The notes below the pieces were generated by a model. It ran no database searches. It was not told the DNA's origin and saw only the letters and a program-made list of their open reading frames with translations. The translations under genes and the position numbers were made by a program. From positions 1 to 32,550 of IMG/VR virus record IMGVR_UViG_3300006793_000133: a DNA stretch of 32,550 nt. The stretch is one strand, 5' to 3'. Source of the stretch: a virus. Shown one piece after another: positions 19,837 through 30,900 of this stretch (its first letter is position 1; each line of letters opens with the position of its first letter).

Positions 19837-21184
19837 TTCCGTATCTTTCAGTGTATGCTTTAATGAATTTACCTTTGCCAAAATGAGGAATACCATTGGT
19901 AGTTCCTGTAGCAATCTTCCTCAAACTACCATCACCATTCTGCCCCATAGCAACAATACGTTGAAGGATTTCTTCTTTAGTAATATCGTCATCTGAGCGA
20001 ACACGAATGTAATTATGAGAAGAAGATTTCTCATAATCTAACCACGGTTTTCCATCAGCATTCTTTTCACCGGGCAAGAATACTTTACCAGATGCTCCAC
20101 CACCATCTCCACCGACAAAAATATCAGCATCATATCGGTTCTCATACTTAAGAAACTCGATATGTGGGTGATGCTTGTATTCAGGATCTAATTCACGTTG
20201 CTTCTCACCAATCTTCCACTCTTGAATACAAGCATCGATACTAGCAGCAAAATCATTATCAGCACAATCTTTAGTACTTACAATCTCAAGATCTCGATCG
20301 ATTTTATTAAAGTTATCAGAACCTTGCTTCACAGATTTAGGAAGCACGAGAATAATTTGTCCCTTCTTAGCACGAATACGATCAGCAGAATTATTCAAAA
20401 ACTTAAGTGCCAATCTACCACCTTTACCATAAGGAGGATTACCAATAACAGCATCAAAATCCATATCGTTGTATTCTTCTTCGGTAATTTTAGTAATATT
20501 ATCAGGAACATTTGCCATTCCTGAAGGATTCATATCATAATCTTTGTCAGTGTAGATATTTGTATATCCCTTTTTAGACAACGTGATAGAAAAATGTCCA
20601 AAGGCATCTTGTGGAATATAAATCATAGCATCTTTTGCCAGATTTTTCAACTTATCAATAATTTCTACTACGAGATGCAATTTAGGAGCACGAATTGCTT
20701 CAGGATTCTTCTCCTTAATCAGTTTTTTATGAGATTCTGGGGTGAATCCGAAAACTTTTTCTTGCTCATAAAATCTTTCATTGAGTTCGATTAGTTCTTT
20801 TTTAAGAAAAGAAATAAACTCGGAATAAGATGTAATCCACAAAGGTGCTTCTACAACTTCTGATGAACCTCCAAGAGTTGATTTCCTACAACCAGCAGCA
20901 AATAGTGCTGAACGAACATAATGATCTGTTAGGTCGACATGACAATCAAGATAATCATCAGCAACAACTTCCTCTGGAAGATGTGAATAATCTCTGTCAT
21001 CAAACCTTTTGAATCCTCGCTCTGCTTTTGTCATACCAACAAATGCACATATAGGATATTCACCCAGTTCAATCAATCTCTTGATTGATTTCTGCATATG
21101 AAAGTAAATCCTAGTATGCTTCGTATCTACTGGATTTCTATAGAAAGGATCTTCGACGTGAATAGCATCCATTAGACCATTCAT
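19826..21184 (-). CDS. DNA adenine methyltransferase-like protein with NPPY but degenerate SAM motif
   Basis: 452 residues. Catalytic motif IV N249PPY252 is followed by GKGGRLALKFL and a helix-strand QIILVLPKSVKQGS, typical of N6-adenine methylases. Where motif I should be, residues 188-200 read IYIPQDAFGHFSI, and a motif II-like acidic end is YTDKDYD (211-217). The glycine-rich SAM loop is therefore altered. The first 180 residues match nothing I know and could be a recognition domain. The C-terminal quarter is basic and glycine-rich (FVGGDGGGASGK). The 3' end overlaps the motif-I gene by 11 bases. A TTGACA promoter is upstream. Either a split methylase partner or a diverged enzyme. Confidence 0.8.
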   Translation of the reverse strand: MNGLMDAIHVEDPFYRNPVDTKHTRIYFHMQKSIKRLIELGEYPICAFVGMTKAERGFKRFDDRDYSHLPEEVVADDYLDCHVDLTDHYVRSALFAAGCRKSTLGGSSEVVEAPLWITSYSEFISFLKKELIELNERFYEQEKVFGFTPESHKKLIKEKNPEAIRAPKLHLVVEIIDKLKNLAKDAMIYIPQDAFGHFSITLSKKGYTNIYTDKDYDMNPSGMANVPDNITKITEEEYNDMDFDAVIGNPPYGKGGRLALKFLNNSADRIRAKKGQIILVLPKSVKQGSDNFNKIDRDLEIVSTKDCADNDFAASIDACIQEWKIGEKQRELDPEYKHHPHIEFLKYENRYDADIFVGGDGGGASGKVFLPGEKNADGKPWLDYEKSSSHNYIRVRSDDDITKEEILQRIVAMGQNGDGSLRKIATGTTNGIPHFGKGKFIKAYTERYGNGH

Positions 21185-21189
21185 AATGT

Positions 21190-21203
21190 AGTTAGAGCTA
21201 ACT
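21190..21203. promoter_or_regulatory. inverted repeat AGTTAGAGCTAACT before the methyltransferase gene
   Basis: Two 6-base arms around AG, a few bases before the ATG at 21184 and downstream of the -10 box. The position suits a repressor operator or a leader hairpin at the ribosome site; role unproven. Confidence 0.4.
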
Positions 21204-21222
21204 CTTCAACCTTAACAAAGGC

Positions 21223-21251
21223 ACTCTAGCAAGAACAGAGCACCTTGTCAA
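21223..21251 (-). promoter_or_regulatory. sigma70-like promoter (TTGACA, 17, TAGAGT)
   Basis: Perfect -35 TTGACA at 21251-21246 and -10 TAGAGT (4 of 6) at 21228-21223 with a 17-base spacer, about 40 bases before the methyltransferase ATG. It is the only promoter here with a perfect -35, so it is probably an early promoter read by the host polymerase. Confidence 0.55.
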
Positions 21252-21259
21252 GCCCCCTA

Positions 21260-24200
21260 TTAGTGCAGATCTACAAATGATCCACTTGCCTTCACTTGCA
21301 ATTTATTTGTAGTTATGTTATAAATGACTGAACCATCTGGAATACCACCAGCAGTATTCATTGTATTTCTGTTAGTAGTTGTCATTTGTGGGAAAGCAAT
21401 TGCTTCAAAATCAGAACTGTTTGCTGCTACAGTAACAATACCAACATAACTATCTTCACTGTTTGCTGTAGCAAGTCCAACTTTTAATCTGTTTTCTGGT
21501 TTAGAGAAGAACAATCCACCAATAACTTGTGTTCCACTACCAGATGGTAATGTTGGATCAGACATAGTTGCATTACTAGTGGTATTGATCATAGTTGTAA
21601 TCGTTTGCTGTGATAATGAAGGAACAATCATAGGACTGTTACATGCTCCAAGATCAAATGCACTACGTGGAACGTATGTGTTGATTCCAACCTTATATTC
21701 ATGTTGCCATGAATATTCTGCTTCTGGTCTCCCTTTCTTAAGAGTTGGAACTGAAGGATCATTAATACTATGCACAAAAATGCATGATCCACCATCATCT
21801 CCAACAACTGACATATTACCCGTATGAGATAATTCGCCATATGATACTGGGCTGAGATTGCCTATGGTAGCCAGATTTCTTTCATCAGAAGGTAAGACGT
21901 TTGTACCAATACCTAATACTCCAGCATTACCATCATGAGCAACTATTACAGTATTACTTATACTTGCGGAACCCAATATAGTTAAGGTATCGCCTGCTGC
22001 ATCTGTAAGAGTATCTTGTGCATCTGTGCCGATTGTTCCGCCAACTAATAAGGTTGCAATACCGACAGTAATCTTTAAATCATCAGAATTAATAATTGAT
22101 GAATTTAAAGTTGCAAATGTACTGACTCCAGTTGAATTAATATTGCCATCAATATTTGAATTAAATGGGACATTTGAACTTCCCAAAGTAACTTGATTTG
22201 CACCAGAACCAATAGTCAATATTCCAGTAATCACAGCATCATTAGAAACCAAAAGATCTCCAACAACATCCAATTCTTTTGTTGGTGCTGGGTTATTAAT
22301 ACCAACTAATTCATCATGAGTTATGTGTAATATTTCATTGCCACTAATTAAAACTTTAAAATTACTTGAAGTATTAATTCCACTTCCAGTTGCGAGATCA
22401 ATTGAAATATCTCCACCAGAATCCTTATTTGATATGTTAAAATTAGTTCCATCATAATTGATAGTTGAACTATCATCAGTATTTCCAATGTCACTTGCGA
22501 AAACAATTTTACTATTTCCAGTTTCTGAAATTAATTCTAGATCAGCATCATTATACTTTACAACCTGAATAGCAGATGATGGTGCTGATGTTCCAATACC
22601 AATACTTTGATCAGATGAAATGATGGTAAATGAAGTGCTTCCTGATCCAACAAATACGTTGTTAGTGATATCAACTGTGGATAAAGATAATCCAGCGCCA
22701 ATAATAACTCTATCTTCTGCAGAATTTAAAACTAGTTCACCAGATCTAGTATCAATTGTATTTGCAACTGATCCAATTCTTATTTCATCAATAAATGCCT
22801 GAGAAAATGCATTATTACTATCTCCAATAGGATGAGTTTTATCAGTATTTGGTAAGACCGAGTCACTGAATGTTACAACACCAACTGGAAAAAAGTTTGT
22901 AATTATAACACTACCATATGGTGCTGTTAATTCTAAATTCCCAGATTCTGCTCTAATTTCTTGGTCTGATCCAACACCAACTCTAATATTATCAACATAA
23001 AGTTCAGAATATCTAAGAGATGAAGAACCAAGAGGCACTGTTTGATCTACAGTTGGTGATAATGAAGTAATTGCATTTATATTGGTAACATTTAATGATG
23101 TTAGTGTAGTAACACCCGTAACATTTAAATCATCCTGAACAATAACTGTTCCTTGAGTAGAATCAATTAATAAAGAACCTTCTCTAGTTGATATTTTATT
23201 AGAAGCAGCAGCACCCACTGTTACTTCATTTAAGAATGCTTCTGCAAATGCAGTTCCAACTGAACCGATACCACTAGATTTATCTGAACTTGGAGTAAAT
23301 TCTGTATTAGTAGTAATAGTATCAATATTTAATGCTGTTAGTGTTGTAACACCTGTAACATTTAGATCATCTTGTATGATAACTGTTCCTTGAGTAGAAT
23401 CTAAGATTAGAGATTCACTTCTAGTAGAAACTGTATTTGATGAAGCAGAACCAACTGTTATTTCTCCAATAAATCCCTGTGAGAAAGCATTATTATTTGC
23501 TCCAAGAGCAGCATTTTTATCAGCATCAGGTGCTATAGATGTATCAACAACTATAGAAGAAGATGTTACGTCGCCTGTAACTGTAACATTACTACCAATA
23601 TTTGCTGTTCCAGATACTATCAAGTTATCATCAATGGTGGTTGTTCCACCAGCAGAATCAATGATTAAATTGCCGGAAGTAGTATCAATTTCATTATTAT
23701 CGGTAATTCCAATTTGAATATTATCAATAGTTGCACCAGCACTTGCATCAATTGCTCCTGCAAAAGTTGATACTCCACTAGTTGTTAATTTCTGTACTAC
23801 AATTTCAGTTGCAGTGATGTCTGTAATTGTAGAGATACCAATTGTTGCATCTGATGCAGATACACTAGTTAGTGTCGATACACCAAGAATAGATGAATGT
23901 CGAGAAACTTGAAAATCACCAACTACTGTTGCACCAACTCCAGTAGTTTCAAATCTCTTAGTATTATCGTAATATAGTGCAGCAGATCCATCAATGTTAA
24001 AATCTGCCATAGATTCCGAAGAACCATTTTTAATAAACACTCCACCATCAGATGATGAAATATTTAAATTGCCAGTTCCAGTATCGCTAATATATGAATT
24101 GCTTCCATCATGATATATTTGTAAATCTTCATCGGTTCCGATATATATCTTCTTATCATCAATTAAATATACACTTCCGGCAAGTCCAACATTACCAATA

Positions 24201-24952
24201 AAAGTAGAGACTCCAAGTGTAGTCACACCAATAACATTTAAGTTATTAGATACTGTTGTATCGGTTGCCGATAATGTGGTAATAGTTCCTGTGGTGGAAT
24301 TAATGGTGGCAATAGTGCCAACACCACTAATAACGAGATTTGTTGCCCCAATCTCATCTAATCCAGAAAAAGATGATGGAAGTCTTTCACTATCTAAATT
24401 TCCTGATGTAATATTATCTGCTGTAATTCCAGTAATACCTAAACCAGAACCAATAAATGATGATGCAGTTATAATACCAGTCGTTCTAATATTTCCTCGT
24501 GTGGAATCAATTCCAACACCAAAATGAAGAGGATTATCTGGATTTCCACCAACTTGGAAAGTTTGTATTGGATTTGTGGTCCCCACACCAACCGGACCAA
24601 CATTGTAGATACTGGTATATCCAAGACCAGGATCCACATCAACCCATTGTGATGTTGGAAGATTTTCTAGGAATGTAGCATCTCCTATAAAAGTAGTTGC
24701 ACTTATAATACCATTTTGTGCGGATATTGTAATCCCAGTTCCAATATGAATTTCATCTGCAAAAGTTGATATACCAGAAACAAATAAATTGCTGGTAGTT
24801 ACAATTCCAGTAACATCAATCTTTCCACGAACATCTAGATCTGCTCGTGGAATTGTTGTGCCAATACCAACCAGATTGCCCCTGACGATCAGATCATCAA
24901 CATCAACCTGAACACCATTCCTAAAGTTAAATGACTTATTATAATTGGGCAT
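21260..24952 (-). CDS. giant repeat-containing tail fibre-like protein (1230 aa)
   Basis: A virion protein built of repeated short beta strands. The N-terminus (MPNYNKSFNFRNGVQVDVDD) leads into GIGTTIPRADLDVRG. Modules with the pattern DDLNVTGVTTL and GSLLIDSTQGTVI repeat many times. An HDGSNSYISDTGTGNLNIS segment is shared with the 2339-aa protein. The C-terminus has GSVIYNITTNKLQVK, typical of phage fibre ends. No S74 chaperone is seen. It probably forms a trimeric fibre or tail decoration and helps bind the host. A GATAAATA late promoter lies directly upstream. Exact role, fibre or baseplate, cannot be told from sequence. Confidence 0.78.
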   Translation of the reverse strand: MPNYNKSFNFRNGVQVDVDDLIVRGNLVGIGTTIPRADLDVRGKIDVTGIVTTSNLFVSGISTFADEIHIGTGITISAQNGIISATTFIGDATFLENLPTSQWVDVDPGLGYTSIYNVGPVGVGTTNPIQTFQVGGNPDNPLHFGVGIDSTRGNIRTTGIITASSFIGSGLGITGITADNITSGNLDSERLPSSFSGLDEIGATNLVISGVGTIATINSTTGTITTLSATDTTVSNNLNVIGVTTLGVSTFIGNVGLAGSVYLIDDKKIYIGTDEDLQIYHDGSNSYISDTGTGNLNISSSDGGVFIKNGSSESMADFNIDGSAALYYDNTKRFETTGVGATVVGDFQVSRHSSILGVSTLTSVSASDATIGISTITDITATEIVVQKLTTSGVSTFAGAIDASAGATIDNIQIGITDNNEIDTTSGNLIIDSAGGTTTIDDNLIVSGTANIGSNVTVTGDVTSSSIVVDTSIAPDADKNAALGANNNAFSQGFIGEITVGSASSNTVSTRSESLILDSTQGTVIIQDDLNVTGVTTLTALNIDTITTNTEFTPSSDKSSGIGSVGTAFAEAFLNEVTVGAAASNKISTREGSLLIDSTQGTVIVQDDLNVTGVTTLTSLNVTNINAITSLSPTVDQTVPLGSSSLRYSELYVDNIRVGVGSDQEIRAESGNLELTAPYGSVIITNFFPVGVVTFSDSVLPNTDKTHPIGDSNNAFSQAFIDEIRIGSVANTIDTRSGELVLNSAEDRVIIGAGLSLSTVDITNNVFVGSGSTSFTIISSDQSIGIGTSAPSSAIQVVKYNDADLELISETGNSKIVFASDIGNTDDSSTINYDGTNFNISNKDSGGDISIDLATGSGINTSSNFKVLISGNEILHITHDELVGINNPAPTKELDVVGDLLVSNDAVITGILTIGSGANQVTLGSSNVPFNSNIDGNINSTGVSTFATLNSSIINSDDLKITVGIATLLVGGTIGTDAQDTLTDAAGDTLTILGSASISNTVIVAHDGNAGVLGIGTNVLPSDERNLATIGNLSPVSYGELSHTGNMSVVGDDGGSCIFVHSINDPSVPTLKKGRPEAEYSWQHEYKVGINTYVPRSAFDLGACNSPMIVPSLSQQTITTMINTTSNATMSDPTLPSGSGTQVIGGLFFSKPENRLKVGLATANSEDSYVGIVTVAANSSDFEAIAFPQMTTTNRNTMNTAGGIPDGSVIYNITTNKLQVKASGSFVDLH

Positions 24953-24968
24953 TTCCCTTCTTTTTAGT

Positions 24969-24976
24969 TATTTATC
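24969..24976 (-). promoter_or_regulatory. T4-type late promoter (GATAAATA)
   Basis: GATAAATA directly after the stop of the 2339-aa gene and 17 bases before the ATG at 24952. It lets the smaller tail gene be transcribed separately, late in infection. Confidence 0.7.
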
Positions 24977-27900
24977 TCATAATTTATTTTCTAGATCTTT
25001 AACTTTCAGATTCAGTTCCTTAATTGCTTCAATGAGAAGTGGAATAAGTCTTTCATAACGAACTGCTTTATATCCATCATCCCTAGTAGTAACAATACCA
25101 GGTAATCCAAGTGCCTCAACTTCTTGTGCAATAACACCAGTATCAGCGCCATCATGTGAAGATGCTTCATTCCAATCATAGGTGTTTCCACTGATACCCA
25201 TAATCTTATTGAGAGGATTATCAATAACTTTAATGTTATTCTTTAATCTTTCATCAGATGAATGGAATGCAATGATATCACCACTAACTCTCAATTCGCC
25301 AGTAATGTAAGCACCCGCACTAATCGTTTGGATTCTTATACTATTGTTGTGGAATAGTTCTACTCCACCATCTTTGAAGCAGTTGATATATTTTTCATTG
25401 CCAGTGAAAGAACTAAGTGTAAGGAAATTTTGTGCCCTTAAGAACAATCCACCAGTTCCCGAATCATCAATATATGAATTGGAACCATCATGGAAGAGGC
25501 GTAAATCATTACTATTACCAAACGTTGCTTGTTCGTTATCATTTAAATGTAATCCATTTGCAGTGATAGTGTCATTAACATTTAAAGCATTTTGAATAGT
25601 AACAGCATCTAATGTTGTATTACCGTCAACATCAAAATTGCCATCAACGGTCATATTACCATTAACACCAACACCACCATCAACTTGTAGAGCACCAGTA
25701 TTTGGATTTCCAATAGTGTTGCTAGTTGTATCAGTTATGCGTGTAACACCACCAATAGTAGTATTGCCGTTATCGGTATCAACAATAAACTGAGTTACAT
25801 TACTGCCATTTCTAATTGTAAAGTTCTCATTAGAACCTTGAACAAACAAACTGTCATTGATAATAGTTTGACCACCAACGGTAAAAGTACCCGCAACTGT
25901 TCCACTTCCATCAACAGTCAGAGTATCAATCTTAGCAGTTCCATCAATGTAAAGATTTCTCCATTCTAAAGTAGATGCACCTAAATCTCTTGCACTATCA
26001 GTAGAAGGAACTAGGTGACTATCAAACCTACCTGTAGCAGTAATAGTATCACCAGTTGCATTGCCAAGATTTACACTACCATTCAGATTAGTAGTGCCAG
26101 CAACAGTTAATGTTCCTGAAATATCAACATTATCATTGATGTCTATTGTTCCACCAGCAGAATTAAGAATCAGATTTCCAGTTGCAGTATCAATTGTATT
26201 ATCATTATTTCCATTAGCAATTCTAATTTCACCGATGTGTGCTTCGGAGAATGGTCGTGCTGCTGTTCCAACATAGGCACCCTCATCAGCATCTGGGATG
26301 ATGCCAACATTAACAGTGATAACATCACCGAATGAAGTAGTTCCATTTACATTGAATGTGCCAGTAACTATAAGATTGTCATCAATTGTAGTTGTTCCAC
26401 CAGCAGAATCAATGATTAAATTACCGGTGCGAGTATCAATTTCACTGTCACCAGTATCGGCAATTCTAATATTACCAATATGTGCTTCAGAGAATCTTAG
26501 AGATGATGTTCCGAGATATGCACCCAGATTAACATCAGGAATGAATCCTGAAGTCGAATTTGTTTCACCAGTAATAGTGACACCTGTAGCAGATGTTTCT
26601 AATTTCTTATTATTATCATGATAAAGTTCTACTGATCCATCATCATTTACGACGATACTATCTTCACCATTTCTGGCTTGGATATAGATATTTGAATTAT
26701 CATTAGTGCCATCGTTTCTAAGGTATAAATCTCCAGTTTCATTATCAATGAAACCATTGGAACCATTATGATAAATTTCTAAATCACCATCAGCTCCAGC
26801 AGGGGGTGTTGATCCGAATAGTGCTTTTACACTATCCTCATGTCTTGTGTTTGACTTGAATGTAGTTAAACCAATAACGTTTAGATTGTTATCTAAAGTA
26901 GTATCAAGGTTTACACGGAAGTTATCTTCAATCCTAACTTCAGTTCCATATCCAACAGCACCAGCATCAGTATCATTCTCGTTTCTTACACCAAGAATTA
27001 AATCACCAGTAATACCACGGATGGTTCTATCCGCTTCTTCAGTGCCACCTGCAACACCTTCAGTTCCGATACCAATACCTGCTGCCCAAACACCCGACCA
27101 TTCATGACCAAGTTTTCCTAAGAAGGCACCTTCTTTTACATCAGCAAATAATCCACTATTGAATTGAACACCACCAGTAAATCTGGCAGTTCCACCAACA
27201 CCAAGATCTCCACAAATATTGACATTCTTTTGAACACCAATTCCACCTTGAGTTACAATTGCACCAGTTGTGCAAGAAGTTGATTGTGTATCATTCTTAG
27301 ATATAAGTCGTCCTGTAAGAATTAAATTATCAGTTAGTTTTAATTCATCATTAATAATAACGTTCTCGTTAAAGGTAACAGGACCATCAAACTGAGATAA
27401 GATTTGGTTAGAACTTCCACCTTCAACAAGAATTCTTTCTTTAACAATAACCTCGTCAAATACAACTGATAATCTGGAAGGATCCTGACCAGTGATAGTT
27501 GGGATGGGAATATCAAATGTTTGTTGCTTACCCGAGGAAGCAGAATACTTAGTATTACCAATAAAGAAATCACCATCACTGTTCATACCAGTATAAACAA
27601 CCTGACCAGCAGATTTTTCTTGTGACTGAGCAAGGAAATCTTCTCTTTCACTAAGTGTTCTTACTTGAACTTGTGGAAGTGATGTTGAATAGTTACCAGG
27701 ACCATATCCAAGATACTCAAAGGTATGTCCAGAAGCACGAAGAATTGAAGGTCTGCGAAGTTCTGTTGCTAATGGTTTGATCTTTTTGACCATTGAGTTT
27801 TGAGAATGTTCTGCTTTCTGTGTGCCAAGATATGCACGAATCGCAGAAATCTCGTTAGTTCCAGAACCAGTAAGAGTGCTACTTGCAACTCTCATAATTT

Positions 27901-30900
27901 CATTGTTAACCTGAATGAAACTACCAAGTGGGAATCTAGCAGTAGTTCCAACGCCAACAGTTCCTTGCTCAGAATATGTGGAGATTGCAAATGTAGATAC
28001 ACCAGCAACGGAATCTGCTGTTACATTATTGACAAGAACACCAGATTGGTTATCATAGAATGTAATACTTCTAGATCCAAGATTCTCACCATCAGGACCC
28101 GAAGAGAAATCATTAGCATTAAATCCATGCTTTAGAATACGACTTGCAGTAGAACCAACTTCATTTAAAACTGTGAAGGTTGTGATTGCAGCAGAATCTT
28201 TAACGATAAAGTCGCCAAGATTATTATCAGAATTATCTAATACTCTAAAACGATTACCAGAAACTAAACCATGAGCAGTATTAGTTGTGATAGTTGTGAT
28301 ACCAGCAATGGTGTCATATACGCGAGTATTTACAGATGCTGAAGGTCCAACGTTAAATACAACTTGATTCTCAAAGATCTCTGGATCTCCAGTTGTTCTT
28401 GCAATAGCAATTTCATTTCTAGAAGGAATAGAAGAAATTCTATAAAGACCATCAGTTACAGTTCCAAGTCCAGTAACTTGAAGTGCATTATTAACCGGAG
28501 ATGAAATATTTGAAGTATCAACAGTAATTGATGCACCAGAATATCCTAAGAAGAATAATGAATCCCCATTAGAATATCCAGAACCAGAAGATTCTATTTC
28601 AACAGAGGAAATTGATCCACTCGATACTACAATATTTGCTGTTGCACCATTCCACGTTAGAAATGTATTTTCATTATAAAGTCTTATGTTGAAGTATGAA
28701 CCATCAACGAATCCACTACCAGCATTTAATGTATTATATCCAACAATACCATTGAATCCATGATCTAATTTAGTCGTAATTGTTGCAACACCAACGGAAG
28801 ATGATGTTGTTGATTGAACTTCTGGAGTAATACCAAACTTTTTAACTAAGAGATCTGATGTCTCTCTAGTAATACTCTTTTTAAGATCATTAGTCTCAAC
28901 TTCGCCAAGTGGGAATCTCTTAGCAAAAGATTTAGCAGAATTGGGATTATCTTCATGATTATCACGATCTAACTGTGGATATAAATCTACAACGTTTTGC
29001 TCATATTCATGGTCCGTAAATTCCTCAGAAATTTGATTGGATGCATTCAGAACATAGAGATGAAAAATACCATCCGAAACATTCTCTTGATAAGATTGAA
29101 TGGTATCTTTTCTATAAACATAGAAGTTTGTCTCTAAGTCATTTCTTTCAAATCTAGGAAGATTTGTATCTCTTGCTGTTGGACCAGAGAAAATACCAAC
29201 ATTATGAGTAACACCATCTCTATCCAATATTGGATATGTGAAGGTCATTCTATCGAGAATATCTTCAACAACAAAATCACCATTATAACCAGTAACACCT
29301 AAACCTGCTAGGTTAGTTGATGATTTGATATTTTTAATTAAGACCCTATCACCAGAATTTAAATTATGTGGTTGTTCAGTAATAACAGTCACTGCGCCAG
29401 CAGATGATGTGCAAGTGCTAATAAAATGATTATTTCTCTTATACTTACTATCTTGACTTGTAATTGAAGATAATGTGAACTCTGAATCTGTCAGTGCTCC
29501 TGTTGTACTAGAGTCTTGGAAAATAAATCCTTCTTGTGGATCTTTTGCACCAATGGATTCTTTTGGAATTACATAGCGAACTTTATAAATCTTTTCATCA
29601 ATACTTCTATTATCAGCAATTCTCTTGAAGAACGTAACATCAGTTCTTGGTTCACCGAAACCAACTGTTCCTAAAGTATCAATTTGATTGTAAATTTCAT
29701 TATTCTGATTTACATATAAGAACCAGTTATTGTTATTTGAGTCATATTGAATTGGAGATCCAATCTCACCAGAATCTCTTTCAGAAACTCTAGAAAGAAT
29801 TCTTAGATTTGAACCACCATACAACTTCAATGGTAAAGAATTAGAAGCATTTGTTAACGATGATGCTATCTGAATTTGAGTAGCAGTTTGAGTTGTGATG
29901 ACATAATAAGTTCTATTTGGTTCTAATCCTTCTGGAAGATCAGCATCATCACTAATAATAATTACTTTCTCACCAGTTCTTAAATTATGATTTGTATTTA
30001 AAGTTAATGTATCGTAACTAGGAGACTGTGTGATTACACTTACAGTAAATTCTTTAGATGAAGAATTTGATCCAGTTGGTGAAAGTTGTGTGGATGATAC
30101 ATCACTATCAGTCATCAAGATATCTGCTTCTACAATATCCTGTGATGCTCCAGCTGGCAAATCTAGATACAATTTATCATCTTTTCTTGCACCTACTCTA
30201 TAACCAGAGATTAGATTTGGTGGAATATTATCCTTAGTATCAAATCCAAAGAGGTATAAATGACTAGTAATACCAACAGATGTTGTTAAACCAACATCAA
30301 TCGAAATCCAATCAACATTTGTTTCTGTTGTTGGAATAGATCTTGGTGTAATTATTGATGTAATATATCCAGTATCATCTTTTACAAATGCTTCCTTCTT
30401 AAATCCATCAGCTACGAGAGATATTTGACCAAAGTTTGAGTTGGAGTTTGTGATCGATGCATCAGCACCAGATTCTGCAACAAAATGTCTATTGAAACCA
30501 ATAGCAAACACGGAAACAATTTGTAGAATTGAATCATTCTTAATTGTAACGTGACCACTTAACCATCCGTTTCTATAAACTGCCTGCTGATCTAAATGAT
30601 AAACAGTATCTGAATTAGTTGATGCAGAACCACTAGATAATTCAGATCCTGTTACCTTCTTAATACTAATACCATTATAAGTACGTGTGATTGGATTATA
30701 CTTAACAAACGCACGATCATCCTTCTGAAGTGAGACTGCTGTGAATTGAGCCACAACCATTGAACGGAAACCATCGGCTTTTCTGCCGTCGGCCAACATT
30801 CCATTCATACCCCATACAGAACGTAAAGAGCAGTTAAAGATATATGGTGATGCACCCTTAACAGTATCGGTCTCAATGGTTATTGTACCTGATCCAGTAG

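Noticed and set aside
24276-24527. Plus-strand frames inside the tail genes (also near 26061, 26298, 26847, 27800)
   Set aside because: Shadow frames opposite repetitive beta-strand coding sequence, without ribosome sites.
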